Assembly: GCF_021952865.1 (NCBI RefSeq)
Contig: NZ_CP040792.1
Location: 2,356,001-2,420,000 of the forward strand
From: Clavibacter californiensis
Lineage (GTDB): Bacteria > Actinomycetota > Actinomycetes > Actinomycetales > Microbacteriaceae
Length of the DNA stretch: 64,000 bases
Direction: 5' to 3'
Shown: one piece after another, positions 56,618 to 64,000 of the stretch
Layout: each line of letters begins with the position of its first letter
How positions within the stretch are numbered: position 1 is the stretch's first letter
Made by a program: the position numbers and the translations under genes
Notes under the pieces: generated by a model
The model's input: only the letters and a program-made list of their open reading frames with translations
The model's database searches: none
Told to the model about the DNA's origin: nothing

Positions 56618-57350
56618 CGCTCGCCGACTCATGGCCAAGGTCGCGTGCCCGGCCATGATCGCGGCCACCGTGCGTGCCGCGCTACGGGTCGCATCGACGT
56701 CGCCGGATCCGGGGCGGACGCTCGCCGTGGTCGACCGCGCCGTCGAATCCGACCTCGGCGCAAACGACGGGTTCGTCGCGCTCCTGCATCTCCGGCTCGA
56801 CGCGCAGAGCGGCGACATCGCGCTGGTCGACGCCGGCCACGGCCTCACCGTCGTCTGCCGTGCTAACGGTTCCCGCGGACCCATCCCGTCGCCGGACCTC
56901 CCGCCCGGCGTCCTGGGCACTCAGCGGTGGTTGCCGTCGACGGTGCGGCTGGAACCCGGCGACATGCTCCGCGTGTGCGGCGACGGCGCGCTCGACCGCT
57001 TCGACGGGACCATCGCGTCGAAGGATCTCCCCGCGCGGACTGCGATGGACGCCGACCGCGCTGGTGTCGCTGGTGTCGCTGGTGTCGCGGCTGTCGCGGC
57101 TGTCGCGGCTGTCGCGGCTGTCGCGGCTGTCGCGGCTGTCGCGAACATCATCCGCCTCGTCGCGGAGACCACGCCCCCGGATGACGTCACGGTCGTGGCG
57201 ATCCGCCGACTGCCCTGCACGACAGCTCGCCGACCACCCCCTGGCACACGCGACAAGGGCCGGCGCCGCATCGGACGCCCAGCGCGTGCCGCGACGACGG
57301 ACGCCCGGACGCGCGGATGCCCGGCCTCTCGAGGAGACCGGACATCGTGA
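56590..57350 (+). pseudogene. Truncated, frameshifted SpoIIE/PP2C serine phosphatase
   Basis: Two frames together spell the C-terminal half of a SpoIIE/RsbU phosphatase: QQTPDGLVVTLAD (frame from 56590), a shift near 56630, then MAKVACPAMIAATVRAALRVAS, FVALLHLRLDAQSGDIALVDAGHG, VRLEPGDMLRVCGDGALD and PPDDVTVVAIRRL. The N-terminal half with the first metal aspartates is missing, and a 9-bp repeat tract interrupts the domain. The open frame from 56631 could still be translated, but activity is unlikely. Confidence 0.65.
57061..57141 (+). repeat. Tandem 9-bp repeat, nine units, inside the phosphatase remnant
   Basis: Three CTGGTGTCG units (57061-57087) followed by six CGGCTGTCG units (57088-57141). 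In the remnant frame they encode Val-Ala-Gly and Val-Ala-Ala steps. Units are identical within each block, so expansion is recent or ongoing; being in-frame it would not disrupt reading. Confidence 0.95.
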
Positions 57351-57364
57351 CGAGCGGAGCGGAT

Positions 57365-57802
57365 CTAGCGCAGGAGCTTCTTGTAGAACTCGGCAGTGCG
57401 CTGGTATCCCAGGCGCTTGTAGAACTCCCCGGCACGTCGCGTGCTCATGGTGATCTGCCCGACGCCCCGATCGGCACAGAGCCGCTCCACGGCCCGCACG
57501 AGAGCGGAGCCCGTGCCCCCGCTCCTGGCTCCGGCGTCGACGACGAGCTCCTCGAGGTGGGCGCTCAATCCGCCCGCGTAGAGCAGGCGGCTCACTACGA
57601 GGTACGCGTATCCGACGACCGCGCCCGCCTCTTCCGCGACGAGGAGGACGTCCCGCCCCTCGTCCTTGGTGGCCCGGAGGATGTGGAAGAAGGTGACGTC
57701 GAAGTCGTCGCGGGTAGCCGGAGCGTTGATCATGTCGAGCTGCTGGCAGAGCGCGAAGACCGCGTTCCCGTCGGTTGCCTGCGCGTGCCGGATGTCGACC
57801 AT
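57365..57802 (-). CDS. GNAT family N-acetyltransferase
   Basis: A single-domain GNAT of 145 residues: MVDIRHAQATDGNAVFALCQQLD, VLLVAEEAGAVVGYAYLVVSRLL, acetyl-CoA loop ELVVDAGARSGGTGSALVRAVER, and C-terminal GEFYKRLGYQRTAEFYKKLL. The substrate is unknown. It starts 4 bases after the ctaF stop and may be co-transcribed with ctaC-ctaD-ctaF, though no functional link is evident. Confidence 0.88.
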   Translation of the reverse strand: MVDIRHAQATDGNAVFALCQQLDMINAPATRDDFDVTFFHILRATKDEGRDVLLVAEEAGAVVGYAYLVVSRLLYAGGLSAHLEELVVDAGARSGGTGSALVRAVERLCADRGVGQITMSTRRAGEFYKRLGYQRTAEFYKKLLR

Positions 57803-57806
57803 CGGA

Positions 57807-58223
57807 TCAGCGCGCGAAGTAGCCGCGGTAGTACTCGTAGGTCCAGCCTACGAGCGCGATGATGGCGAGCCCGCCGCCGATGATCGCGATCCAGATGCCT
57901 ACGGCGAGACCGAGGAACACCGAGGCCGCGCTAGCCGCGAGGATGACGGGCCACCAGCTCCAGGGGCTGAAGAAGCCCAGCTCCGGATCGCCGTCGTCGA
58001 CGTTGGCGTCGCTGCGGTCCTCCGGGAGCTCCCCGTTCTGGGCGGCGTAGAGCCGGGCGACGAAGAATCCGATGAAGCCCGCCAGGGCGCCCGAGAGAGC
58101 GATGGCCAGCGTGCCGACCCACTCGACCTGACCGGTGTCGATGACATGCCACACCGTGTACGCGCCCGCCGCGAGGACGAAGAAGACCGCGAGGACGTAG
58201 AAGAGGTTCCTATTGGCGCGCAC
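57807..58223 (-). CDS. ctaF: Cytochrome c oxidase subunit IV, actinobacterial type
   Basis: A 138-residue membrane protein with four hydrophobic segments: NLFYVLAVFFVLAAGAYTVW, GTLAIALSGALAGFIGFFVARLY, the acidic loop ELPEDRSDANVDDGDPELGFFSPWSWWPV, then two helices and EYYRGYFAR. This subunit is specific to actinobacterial aa3 oxidases. It starts one base after the ctaD stop. Confidence 0.94.
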   Translation of the reverse strand: MRANRNLFYVLAVFFVLAAGAYTVWHVIDTGQVEWVGTLAIALSGALAGFIGFFVARLYAAQNGELPEDRSDANVDDGDPELGFFSPWSWWPVILAASAASVFLGLAVGIWIAIIGGGLAIIALVGWTYEYYRGYFAR

Positions 58224-58224
58224 G

Positions 58225-59970
58225 TCACTTCACCTTGTCGCTGGAGATGTCGTAGGTCGCGGCATCGGGGGCGTCCTTGGCCGGACCGATTCCCACGGGG
58301 ATGCCCGCCTCGGGGTGGTTGAGGTCGAAGGCCGGGGCCTCCGAGCGGATCCGCGGGATGGACGTGAAGTTGTGCCGCGGCGGCGGGCAGGAGGTCGCCC
58401 ACTCGAGCGAGCGGCCGTAGCCCCACGGGTCGTTCACGGTGACGCGCGGAGCGGTGCGCGCGGTGATCCAGACGTTCAGGAAGAACGGGATCATCGACAG
58501 CGCGAGGATGCCGGCGCCGATGGTGGACAGCTGGTTCATCCACGTGAAGTCGTCCTCGGGCTGGTACGTCGCGTAACGACGCGGCATGCCCATGACGCCC
58601 AGCCAGTGCTGGATGAGGAACGTCGTGTGGAAGCCGACGAAGAGCAGCCAGAAGTGGACCTTGCCGAGTCGCTCGTTGAGCATCTTGCCCGTCCACTTCG
58701 GCCACCAGAAGTAGAAGCCGGAGAACATGGCGAACACGACGGTGCCGAACACGACGTAGTGGAAGTGCGCCACGACGAAGTACGTGTCGGACACGTGGAA
58801 GTCGAGCGGGGGCGACGCCAGGATGACGCCCGTGAGGCCGCCGAACGTGAACGTGATGAGGAATCCGATGGCCCACAGCATGGGCGTCTCGAACGTGACC
58901 GAGCCACGCCACATCGTGCCGATCCAGTTGAAGATCTTCACGCCGGTGGGGACCGCGATGAGCATGGTCATGAGCGAGAAGAACGGCAGGAGGACGGATC
59001 CGGTGACGTACATGTGGTGCGCCCACACCGTGACCGAGAGGGCCGCGATGGAGATGGTCGCGTACACGAGGGTCTTGTAGCCGAAGATCGGCTTGCGGCT
59101 GAAGACCGGGAAGACCTCCGACACGATGCCGAAGAACGGCAGCGCGATGATGTACACCTCGGGGTGCCCGAAGAACCAGAAGAGGTGCTGCCAGAGGATG
59201 GCGCCGCCGTTCGCGGGGTCGTAGATGTGCGCGTCGAATATGCGGTCGGCACCGAGGCCGAAGAGCGCGGCCGCGAGGACCGGGAACGCCATGAGGACGA
59301 GGATCGACGTCACGAGGATGTTCCACGTGAAGATCGGCATGCGGAACATGGTCATGCCGGGTGCGCGCATCGTGATGATGGTCGTGACGAAGTTGACCGC
59401 GCCGAGGATGGTGCCGAAGCCGCTGAGCGCGAGGCCCATGACCCAGAGATTGCCTCCCAACCCTGGCGAGAACGTCGTACTCGACAGCGGCGCGTAGGCG
59501 AACCAGCCGAACGATGCCGCGCCGGCCGGGGTGAGGAAACCGGCGACCGCGATGAGCGACCCGAAGTTGAACAGCCAGTACGCGAAGGCGTTGAGGCGCG
59601 GGAACGCGACGTCAGGAGCGCCGATCTGCAGCGGCATGAGCACGTTGGCGAAGCCGGCGAAGAGCGGCGTCGCGAACATCAGCAGCATGATCGTGCCGTG
59701 CATGGTGAAGAGCTGGTTGTACTGCTCCTTCGTCTCCACGACGTGCAGGCCCGGCTCGAAGAGCTGCGCGCGGATCACAAGGGCCATCACGCCGCCGAGG
59801 CAGAAGTAGAGGAACGAGGTGATGAGGTACAGGTACCCGATGGTCTTGTGGTCCGTGGAGGTGATCCAGTTGACGACGACGTTCCCACGCCGTTCGGCCT
59901 TGCCGGAGTCCTCGAGGACCTTCGCCTGTCCCGCGGGGATCGCGGTGGGACGGTTGAGTGTCGATGTCAC
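58225..59970 (-). CDS. ctaD: Cytochrome c oxidase subunit I
   Basis: Heme-copper catalytic subunit of 581 residues. [53 protein letters not shown] (heme ligand), [23 protein letters not shown] (Cu-B His and cross-linked Tyr), [10 protein letters not shown], and [13 protein letters not shown] (heme His pair). It lies 12 bases after ctaC and one base before ctaF. Confidence 0.98.
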   Translation of the reverse strand: MTSTLNRPTAIPAGQAKVLEDSGKAERRGNVVVNWITSTDHKTIGYLYLITSFLYFCLGGVMALVIRAQLFEPGLHVVETKEQYNQLFTMHGTIMLLMFATPLFAGFANVLMPLQIGAPDVAFPRLNAFAYWLFNFGSLIAVAGFLTPAGAASFGWFAYAPLSSTTFSPGLGGNLWVMGLALSGFGTILGAVNFVTTIITMRAPGMTMFRMPIFTWNILVTSILVLMAFPVLAAALFGLGADRIFDAHIYDPANGGAILWQHLFWFFGHPEVYIIALPFFGIVSEVFPVFSRKPIFGYKTLVYATISIAALSVTVWAHHMYVTGSVLLPFFSLMTMLIAVPTGVKIFNWIGTMWRGSVTFETPMLWAIGFLITFTFGGLTGVILASPPLDFHVSDTYFVVAHFHYVVFGTVVFAMFSGFYFWWPKWTGKMLNERLGKVHFWLLFVGFHTTFLIQHWLGVMGMPRRYATYQPEDDFTWMNQLSTIGAGILALSMIPFFLNVWITARTAPRVTVNDPWGYGRSLEWATSCPPPRHNFTSIPRIRSEAPAFDLNHPEAGIPVGIGPAKDAPDAATYDISSDKVK

Positions 59971-59982
59971 GGTGTGTGTGCC

Positions 59983-60894
59983 CTACTTCTCGGACGACTC
60001 GGTGGTGGCCGGCACGTCGGTACCGGGGAGGTTCTGCAGGCGGTCGTAGTCCTTGCCGAGGTCTCCCTCGAAGCCGGCGGCCTTCTGCGTCTCGATGTAG
60101 GCGTTGTACTCGTCGACGGAGACGACCTTCACCTGGAACAGCATGAGGGAGTGGTACTCGCCGCAGAGCTCGGCGCACTTGCCCATGTACGTCCCCTCCT
60201 TCTCCGGGATGAACGTCATGTAGTTCGTCTTGCCCGAGATGAGGTCCTTCTTGTACAGGAAGTCCACGACCCAGAAGGAGTGCAGCGTGTCGCGGGTGTT
60301 GAGCTCGAGCTCGACCTTGGTGTTGACCGGCAGGTACAGCGTCGGGAGCTTGTCCTTGTCGATGGATCCCTGGGGACCGTTCGGGTCGTCGACCGCCTGG
60401 ACGCCCTGCTCGTACGCGCCGCCCTCGATGGGCTGGCCGGCCTCGGTCTCGCCGCCGAGGTAGTTGAAGTCCCAGGCCCACTGCTTGCCGAAGACCTGGA
60501 CCTTGACCTCGGGCTTGTCGAAGCGGGCCTCGATCGCGGCCTGGTCCTTCGCGGTGAAGGCGAAGAAGCCGAGGACGAGGATCAGCGGCACGATCGTGTA
60601 GAAGATCTCGATCGGCATGTTGTAGCGCATCTGCACGGGGAGGCCGGTCTGGCCCTTCCGGCGGCGGTACACGACCGCGGCCCAGATGGTGAGGCCCCAG
60701 GTGAGGACGCCCACCGCGAGGAGGACGATCCAGGCGGTGACCCACAGGCCGATGACCGAGTCGACGTGGTTGGTCGTGCCCGGCTCCGTCGGCAGGAAGC
60801 CCTGGAGCTGCTGCTGCGTGCACCCCGCGAGGAGTACCGAGATGCCCAGGGCGACGGGGATCGTCAGCCAACGTTGACGGCGAGTGAAGCGCAC
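59983..60894 (-). CDS. ctaC: Cytochrome c oxidase subunit II
   Basis: CuA-bearing subunit of 303 residues. The lipoprotein signal ends ISVLLAGC (Cys25), two transmembrane helices follow (VIGLWVTAWIVLLAVGVLTWGL, IEIFYTIVPLILVLGFFAF), then a cupredoxin domain with FGKQWAWDFNY, DTLHSFWVVDF and CuA motif GKCAELCGEYHSLMLF near 243. GTG start 60892-60894 (VRFTRRQRW) after GAAGGG. First gene of ctaC-ctaD-ctaF. Confidence 0.97.
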   Translation of the reverse strand: MRFTRRQRWLTIPVALGISVLLAGCTQQQLQGFLPTEPGTTNHVDSVIGLWVTAWIVLLAVGVLTWGLTIWAAVVYRRRKGQTGLPVQMRYNMPIEIFYTIVPLILVLGFFAFTAKDQAAIEARFDKPEVKVQVFGKQWAWDFNYLGGETEAGQPIEGGAYEQGVQAVDDPNGPQGSIDKDKLPTLYLPVNTKVELELNTRDTLHSFWVVDFLYKKDLISGKTNYMTFIPEKEGTYMGKCAELCGEYHSLMLFQVKVVSVDEYNAYIETQKAAGFEGDLGKDYDRLQNLPGTDVPATTESSEK

Positions 60895-60931
60895 GTGCAG
60901 ACCCTTCGAAGAACCGGATGTGACGGGTCCC

Positions 60932-60969
60932 ACACTACGCGACAGGGAGCCGCCCGAAGGACGACTCCC
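60932..60969 (-). promoter_or_regulatory. erpA terminator hairpin followed by the ctaC -10
   Basis: Imperfect GGGAG..CG..CC hairpin (60945-60969, CGAA loop on plus) lies about 50 bases past the erpA stop and probably ends that transcript. TAGTGT (60932-60937, minus) follows, 38 bases before the ctaC start. Confidence 0.45.
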
Positions 60970-61018
60970 TGCTCCGGCCCCGTGTTTCCGGGCCCAGATC
61001 CGCTTACCGTTCCGTGTG

Positions 61019-61381
61019 TCAGTGGAACGAGTCCCCGCACGCGCACGACCCGCCGGCGTTCGGGTTGTCGATGGTGAAGCCCTGCTTCTGGATGGTGTCC
61101 TCGAAGTCGATGGTGGCGCCGTCGAGGTACGGGACGCTCATCTTGTCGACGATGACCTCGACCCCGTCGAAGTCGACCGTGGCGTCGCCGTCGAGCTCGC
61201 GCTCGTCGAAGTAGAGCTGGTAGATGAGGCCAGAGCAGCCGCCGGGCTGGACGGCGACGCGGAGGCGGAGGTCCTCGCGGCCCTCCTGCTGGAGCAGGCT
61301 CTTGACCTTGCTCGCCGCGGTGTCCGTGAGTCCGACGCGGTGGGCCGCCTGGGCGGTCTCGGTCAGCGTGGTGTCGGTCAT
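61019..61381 (-). CDS. erpA: A-type iron-sulfur cluster insertion protein
   Basis: Carrier of 120 residues delivering Fe-S clusters to apoproteins. The three ligating Cys are in VQPGGCSGLIYQL (near 54) and the C-terminal GGSCACGDSF. The N-terminus has TDTAASKVKSLLQQEGREDLRLRV. I start at ATG 61379-61381 (MTDTTL); longer readings add an Arg-rich tail. Next to the cta genes, consistent with a supply role for respiratory Fe-S proteins such as QcrA (inference). Confidence 0.93.
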   Translation of the reverse strand: MTDTTLTETAQAAHRVGLTDTAASKVKSLLQQEGREDLRLRVAVQPGGCSGLIYQLYFDERELDGDATVDFDGVEVIVDKMSVPYLDGATIDFEDTIQKQGFTIDNPNAGGSCACGDSFH

Positions 61382-61427
61382 GAGCACTCCTCGGGTGGTG
61401 GGATCTGCGGTCGGGCGACTCCGGTGG

Positions 61428-61456
61428 AGTCTACGTCGTGCAACCGCGGGAGTCAC
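61428..61456 (-). promoter_or_regulatory. erpA promoter
   Basis: GTGACT (61451-61456), a 17-base spacer and TAGACT (61428-61433), about 47 bases before the start. It resembles the pyrR promoter (GTGACC-17-TAGAGT). Confidence 0.55.
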
Positions 61457-61464
61457 CCGGGTGT

Positions 61465-61500
61465 TCCCGACCGCCGGCCCGATCCCTTCGGCGGTCGGGA
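61465..61500 (-). terminator. Hairpin terminator after the M20 dipeptidase gene
   Basis: TCCCGACCGCCG (61465-61476) pairs with CGGCGGTCGGGA (61489-61500), 12 bp with a 12-base loop, starting 8 bases past the dipeptidase stop. Confidence 0.8.
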
Positions 61501-61508
61501 GGGGCCCG

Positions 61509-62930
61509 TCAGCTGCGGCGCGCGATGCGCGACAGCAGGACGGCCTCGCTGAGGATCGCGCGCCGCAGCACGCCCAGGTGCTGCGACTCGTTCGGGCTGT
61601 GGGCGCGCGTGTCCGGGTCCTCGACGCCTGTCACCAGGATCTGGGCGGACGGGAACGCCTCGACGAGGTCGGCGATGAAGGGGATGGATCCGCCGATGCC
61701 GGCCTGCACGGGCGCGCGGCCCCAGCCGGCGGTCATGGCGGCGGTGGCCTCGGCCATGGCCCAGCCCGTCGTGTCGACCAGGAAGGGATCGCCCTGGTCG
61801 ACGTCGCTGATCTCGACGTGCGCGCCGAAGGGACGGTTCCGCTCTACGTGCGCCTCGAGGGCGCGGTACGCGTCCGCGGCCGTCTGGCCGGGGGCGATGC
61901 GCGCGCTGATGCGGACGGACACCTCCGGGAGGAGCGTGTTGCTCGCGTTCGCGACGGAGGGCGCGTCGATGCCCGTGACGGTGATGGAGGGCTGCGCCCA
62001 GAGGCGGGTGAGGATCGGGCCGGTGCCCACCGCGGAGACGCCGGGCAGCAGCGCCGCCTCCTCGGCGAGGCGCGCGTCGTCGTAAGCCGGCGTGTCCATG
62101 TCGGTCGAGGTGAGGCCCGCGACGGCGACGGATCCTCGCTCGTCCCACAGGGAGTCGAGGAGACGGACGGCCGCCATCATCGCGTCGGGGACGGCGCCGC
62201 CGAACATGCCGGAGTGCGACGCGTGGTCGAGCGTGCGCACCGTGAGGCGGAACGTGACGTTGCCGCGGAGGGCGATCGTGATGGAGGGGGTGTCGACGTC
62301 CCAGTTGTCGCTGTCGGCGACCACGATGACGTCGGCGGCGAGGGCGTCGTGGTGCGTGGCGAGGAAGTCGGAGAAGGAGCGGGATCCGGCCTCCTCCTCA
62401 CCCTCGATGAAGACGGCGAGGCCGAGGTCGAGGTCGTCGCCCTCCGCCTCGACGAGCGCGCGGATGGCCGCCACGTGCGTCATGATGCCGGCCTTGTCGT
62501 CGGAGGCCCCGCGCCCGTGCAGGCGGTCGCCGCGGAGGGTCGGCTCGAAGGGCGGCGTCTCCCAGTGCTCGTCCGCTCCGGGGGGCTGCACGTCGTGGTG
62601 GGCGTAGAGGAGCACCGTGGGCTTGCCGTTCCGCGCGGCGCGCGTGGCGAGGACCGCGGGCTGCCCGTCGTCGCCCGAGGGTGTCGTGGCGCGGTGCACG
62701 GAGACGTCGTCGAAGACGCCGAGCCCGGCGAGGAGCCCTGCCACGGCGTCCGCGCTGGCGGCGACGTGCGTCGGATCGAAGGCCGGCCAGGAGACGGAGG
62801 GGATGCGCACGAGCGCCGAGAGCTCGGCGATCGTGCTGGGCAGCCCTCCCGCGACGGCGGCGGCGAGCCGGTCGACGACCTCCTGGTCCGGTGCGGTCAC
62901 GGCGTCTGCGGAGGTGTCGGGAGGCGTCAT
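61509..62930 (-). CDS. M20 family metallo-dipeptidase
   Basis: Di-zinc peptidase of 473 residues. TVLLYAHHDVQPPG (first metal His/Asp), GRGASDDKAGIMTHVAA (bridging Asp), FIEGEEEAGSRSF (catalytic and metal Glu), VVADSDNWD, a dimerisation domain with TLDHASHSGMFGG, and C-terminal GIGGSIPFIADL. The arrangement matches the ArgE/DapE-related dipeptidase group with broad substrates. ATG 62928-62930 lies 7 bases after TAAGAT. Confidence 0.92.
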   Translation of the reverse strand: MTPPDTSADAVTAPDQEVVDRLAAAVAGGLPSTIAELSALVRIPSVSWPAFDPTHVAASADAVAGLLAGLGVFDDVSVHRATTPSGDDGQPAVLATRAARNGKPTVLLYAHHDVQPPGADEHWETPPFEPTLRGDRLHGRGASDDKAGIMTHVAAIRALVEAEGDDLDLGLAVFIEGEEEAGSRSFSDFLATHHDALAADVIVVADSDNWDVDTPSITIALRGNVTFRLTVRTLDHASHSGMFGGAVPDAMMAAVRLLDSLWDERGSVAVAGLTSTDMDTPAYDDARLAEEAALLPGVSAVGTGPILTRLWAQPSITVTGIDAPSVANASNTLLPEVSVRISARIAPGQTAADAYRALEAHVERNRPFGAHVEISDVDQGDPFLVDTTGWAMAEATAAMTAGWGRAPVQAGIGGSIPFIADLVEAFPSAQILVTGVEDPDTRAHSPNESQHLGVLRRAILSEAVLLSRIARRS

Positions 62931-62937
62931 GCAGGTA

Positions 62938-62947
62938 ATCTTAGATT
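62938..62947. promoter_or_regulatory. Overlapping divergent -10 elements, M20 gene and DUF3043 gene
   Basis: Minus TAAGAT (62938-62943) and plus TAGATT (62942-62947) share two bases. The two start codons are only 40 bases apart, so the transcripts should compete. Confidence 0.45.
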
Positions 62948-62970
62948 CACTCCAGGCAAGGACGAGAGAC

Positions 62971-63564
62971 GTGGCGAAGCAGCACACCCCCGCAGAGACC
63001 CCCGCCGAGACGAGCGCCCCGGCGCCCGTCGACGGCCGCACGGCCGACGGGAAGAAGGGCCCCACCCCGACTCGTCGGGAGCGGGAGGCCGCGAACCTCC
63101 GCCCGCTCGTGCCCCAGGACCGCAAGCTCGCGGCGCAGCAGGCCAAGGAGAAGGCGCGCGAGGCGCGCGCCCGGGCCAACGCGGGCATGGCCGCCGGCGA
63201 CGAGCGCTACCTGCCCGTCCGCGACAAGGGCCCGCAGAAGCGGTTCGCCCGCGACGTGGTGGACGCACGCTGGAGCGTCGGCGAGCTGCTGCTCCCCGTG
63301 ATGGGCGTCGTCGTCGTGCTCACCTTCGTGCTGCCGAACCTGTCGGCGATCCCGCTGCTGTCGATCTACGTGTTCGTCATCGCCGCGATCATCGACGCCT
63401 ACTTCACCGGACGCCGCGTACGGGCAGCCATCGTCGCCCGCGTCGGCGCCGATCGCGTCGAGCGCGGGATCCGGTGGTACACGGGGATGCGCACGATCCA
63501 GATGCGGCCGATGCGCCTGCCCAAGCCCCAGGTGAAGCGGCGCGAGAAGGTCACCTTCAGCTGA
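62971..63564 (+). CDS. DUF3043 membrane protein
   Basis: A 197-residue actinobacterial protein. A charged Lys/Arg/Ala N-terminus (KKGPTPTRREREAANLRPLVPQDRKLAAQQAKEKAREARARANAGMAAGDERYLPVRDKGPQKRF) precedes two close helices (LLLPVMGVVVVLTFVLPNL, LLSIYVFVIAAIIDAYF), then GRRVRAAIVARVG and a basic tail. The function is unknown. GTG at 62971 after AAGGACGAG. It sits beside the dipeptidase and pyrD, as in related genomes. Confidence 0.9.
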   Translation: MAKQHTPAETPAETSAPAPVDGRTADGKKGPTPTRREREAANLRPLVPQDRKLAAQQAKEKAREARARANAGMAAGDERYLPVRDKGPQKRFARDVVDARWSVGELLLPVMGVVVVLTFVLPNLSAIPLLSIYVFVIAAIIDAYFTGRRVRAAIVARVGADRVERGIRWYTGMRTIQMRPMRLPKPQVKRREKVTFS

Positions 63565-63594
63565 TCGCGTGCACGCGCCGTCGGCGCGTGCGCG

Positions 63595-64000
63595 TCACCG
63601 TGTGCGGCGGATCCGCGCGAGGCCGGCGTTGACCGACCTCGCCCAGAGCGGACCGCGGTAGAGGAAGGCCGTGTAGCCCTGCACCAGGGTGGCGCCGGCG
63701 TCGAGCCGTGCCTGCACGTCCTCCGCCGTGTCCACGCCGCCGACGGAGATGACGCACGACTCGGCGGGCAGCGCGCGGCGCAGGATCCGGAGCACCTCGA
63801 GCGCGCGCGGGGCGAGCGGCGCCCCCGACAGCCCGCCCGCGCCTGCCGCCTCGACGACCGCGGCGTCCGTGCGCAGATCCGCGCGGGACAGCGTGGTGTT
63901 CGTGGCGATGACGCCCGCGAGGCCCAGCTCCGTGGCGAGCTCGGCGATCCGCTCGACCTCGGCGTCCTGCAGGTCGGGCGCGATCTTCACGAGCACCGGC
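63595..64000 (-). CDS. pyrD: Dihydroorotate dehydrogenase, C-terminal part
   Basis: Only the last ~135 residues are in the window; the start lies beyond 64000. [63 protein letters not shown], and [44 protein letters not shown] are the FMN phosphate-binding end of a class 2, membrane-associated, quinone-linked enzyme. Fourth step of UMP synthesis, separate from the pyrRBC operon. Confidence 0.95.
   Translation of the reverse strand, partial: PVLVKIAPDLQDAEVERIAELATELGLAGVIATNTTLSRADLRTDAAVVEAAGAGGLSGAPLAPRALEVLRILRRALPAESCVISVGGVDTAEDVQARLDAGATLVQGYTAFLYRGPLWARSVNAGLARIRRTR

Noticed and set aside
57059-57145. CRISPR-like array
   Set aside because: Units are 9 bp and contiguous with no spacers; it is a simple coding tandem repeat.
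58213-61077. 954-codon open frame on plus opposite ctaC-ctaD
   Set aside because: Low-complexity Arg/Glu/Val shadow of ctaD and ctaC with no recognisable fold.

Overview
The window is high-GC actinobacterial chromosome, most like Microbacteriaceae and probably Clavibacter or a close relative. Evidence by eye: very high G+C at third codon positions; a zinc-finger-free S4 protein; the actinobacterial bc1-aa3 set with a diheme QcrC and a four-subunit CtaC/D/E/F oxidase; DUF3043 and DUF349 proteins; many ATGA/GTGA stop-start overlaps. I see no rRNA, CRISPR array, insertion sequence, prophage or integrase. It reads as core genome with a few accessory insertions.

Layout. (1) 1-2.75 kb, minus: pyrR-pyrB-pyrC (pyrC runs off the left edge), with a PyrR-type RNA hairpin in the leader. 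(2) 2.75-8.75 kb, minus: a GNAT enzyme, acetyl-CoA synthetase, and an SsuABC-like sulfonate/nitrate-type ABC importer. (3) 8.85-20.75 kb, minus: rpsD, a small membrane protein, alaS, ruvX, mltG, then the shikimate run aroE-aroC-aroK-aroB-SDR-aroQ, then efp and nusB. (4) 21-25 kb: rarA (minus), and on the plus strand a 95-residue membrane protein, a DUF349 protein and an AbiEi-like orphan. (5) 25-38.6 kb, minus: thrS-HIT-pdxS-pdxT-yebC-ruvC-ruvA-ruvB-yajC-secD-secF-rhodanese-rel. (6) 38.7-39.4 kb: four tRNA genes (Gly-Cys-Val on minus, Val on plus). (7) 39.4-48.9 kb: a glycerol/dihydroxyacetone locus with a SorC-type regulator, glpD, dhaK-dhaL-dhaM and glpF-glpK, interleaved with a glutathione peroxidase, a DinB-fold enzyme and a YchJ-like protein. 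(8) 49-61 kb: an SRAP protein and trpD, then ctaE-qcrC-qcrA-qcrB (plus) and ctaC-ctaD-ctaF (minus), which converge on an RlmA-like methyltransferase, a GNAT enzyme and a decayed segment at about 56.2-57.35 kb. (9) 61-64 kb: erpA, an M20 dipeptidase, a DUF3043 protein and the C-terminal part of pyrD.

How the genes work together. pyrR/B/C and pyrD at the two ends belong to de novo UMP synthesis. The aro cluster covers chorismate synthesis from DAHP to chorismate except EPSP synthase. ctaCDEF with qcrCAB make a full cytochrome bc1-aa3 branch, with ErpA supplying Fe-S clusters. The glp/dha genes import glycerol and feed it, or dihydroxyacetone, to DHAP. RuvABC, RarA, RuvX and SRAP are DNA-maintenance functions.

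The signals I find most worth following are at DNA level. The palindrome GGATCC is strongly over-represented. Many transcription units appear leaderless, with a -10-like hexamer 6-7 bases before the start codon. A PyrR hairpin pairs directly with the pyrR Shine-Dalgarno. acs and the ssu-like operon share an upstream element. Relics of a membrane sensor and a SpoIIE/PP2C phosphatase with an expanded 9-bp repeat lie between the two respiratory gene clusters. I did not find a convincing wholly new multi-gene system.
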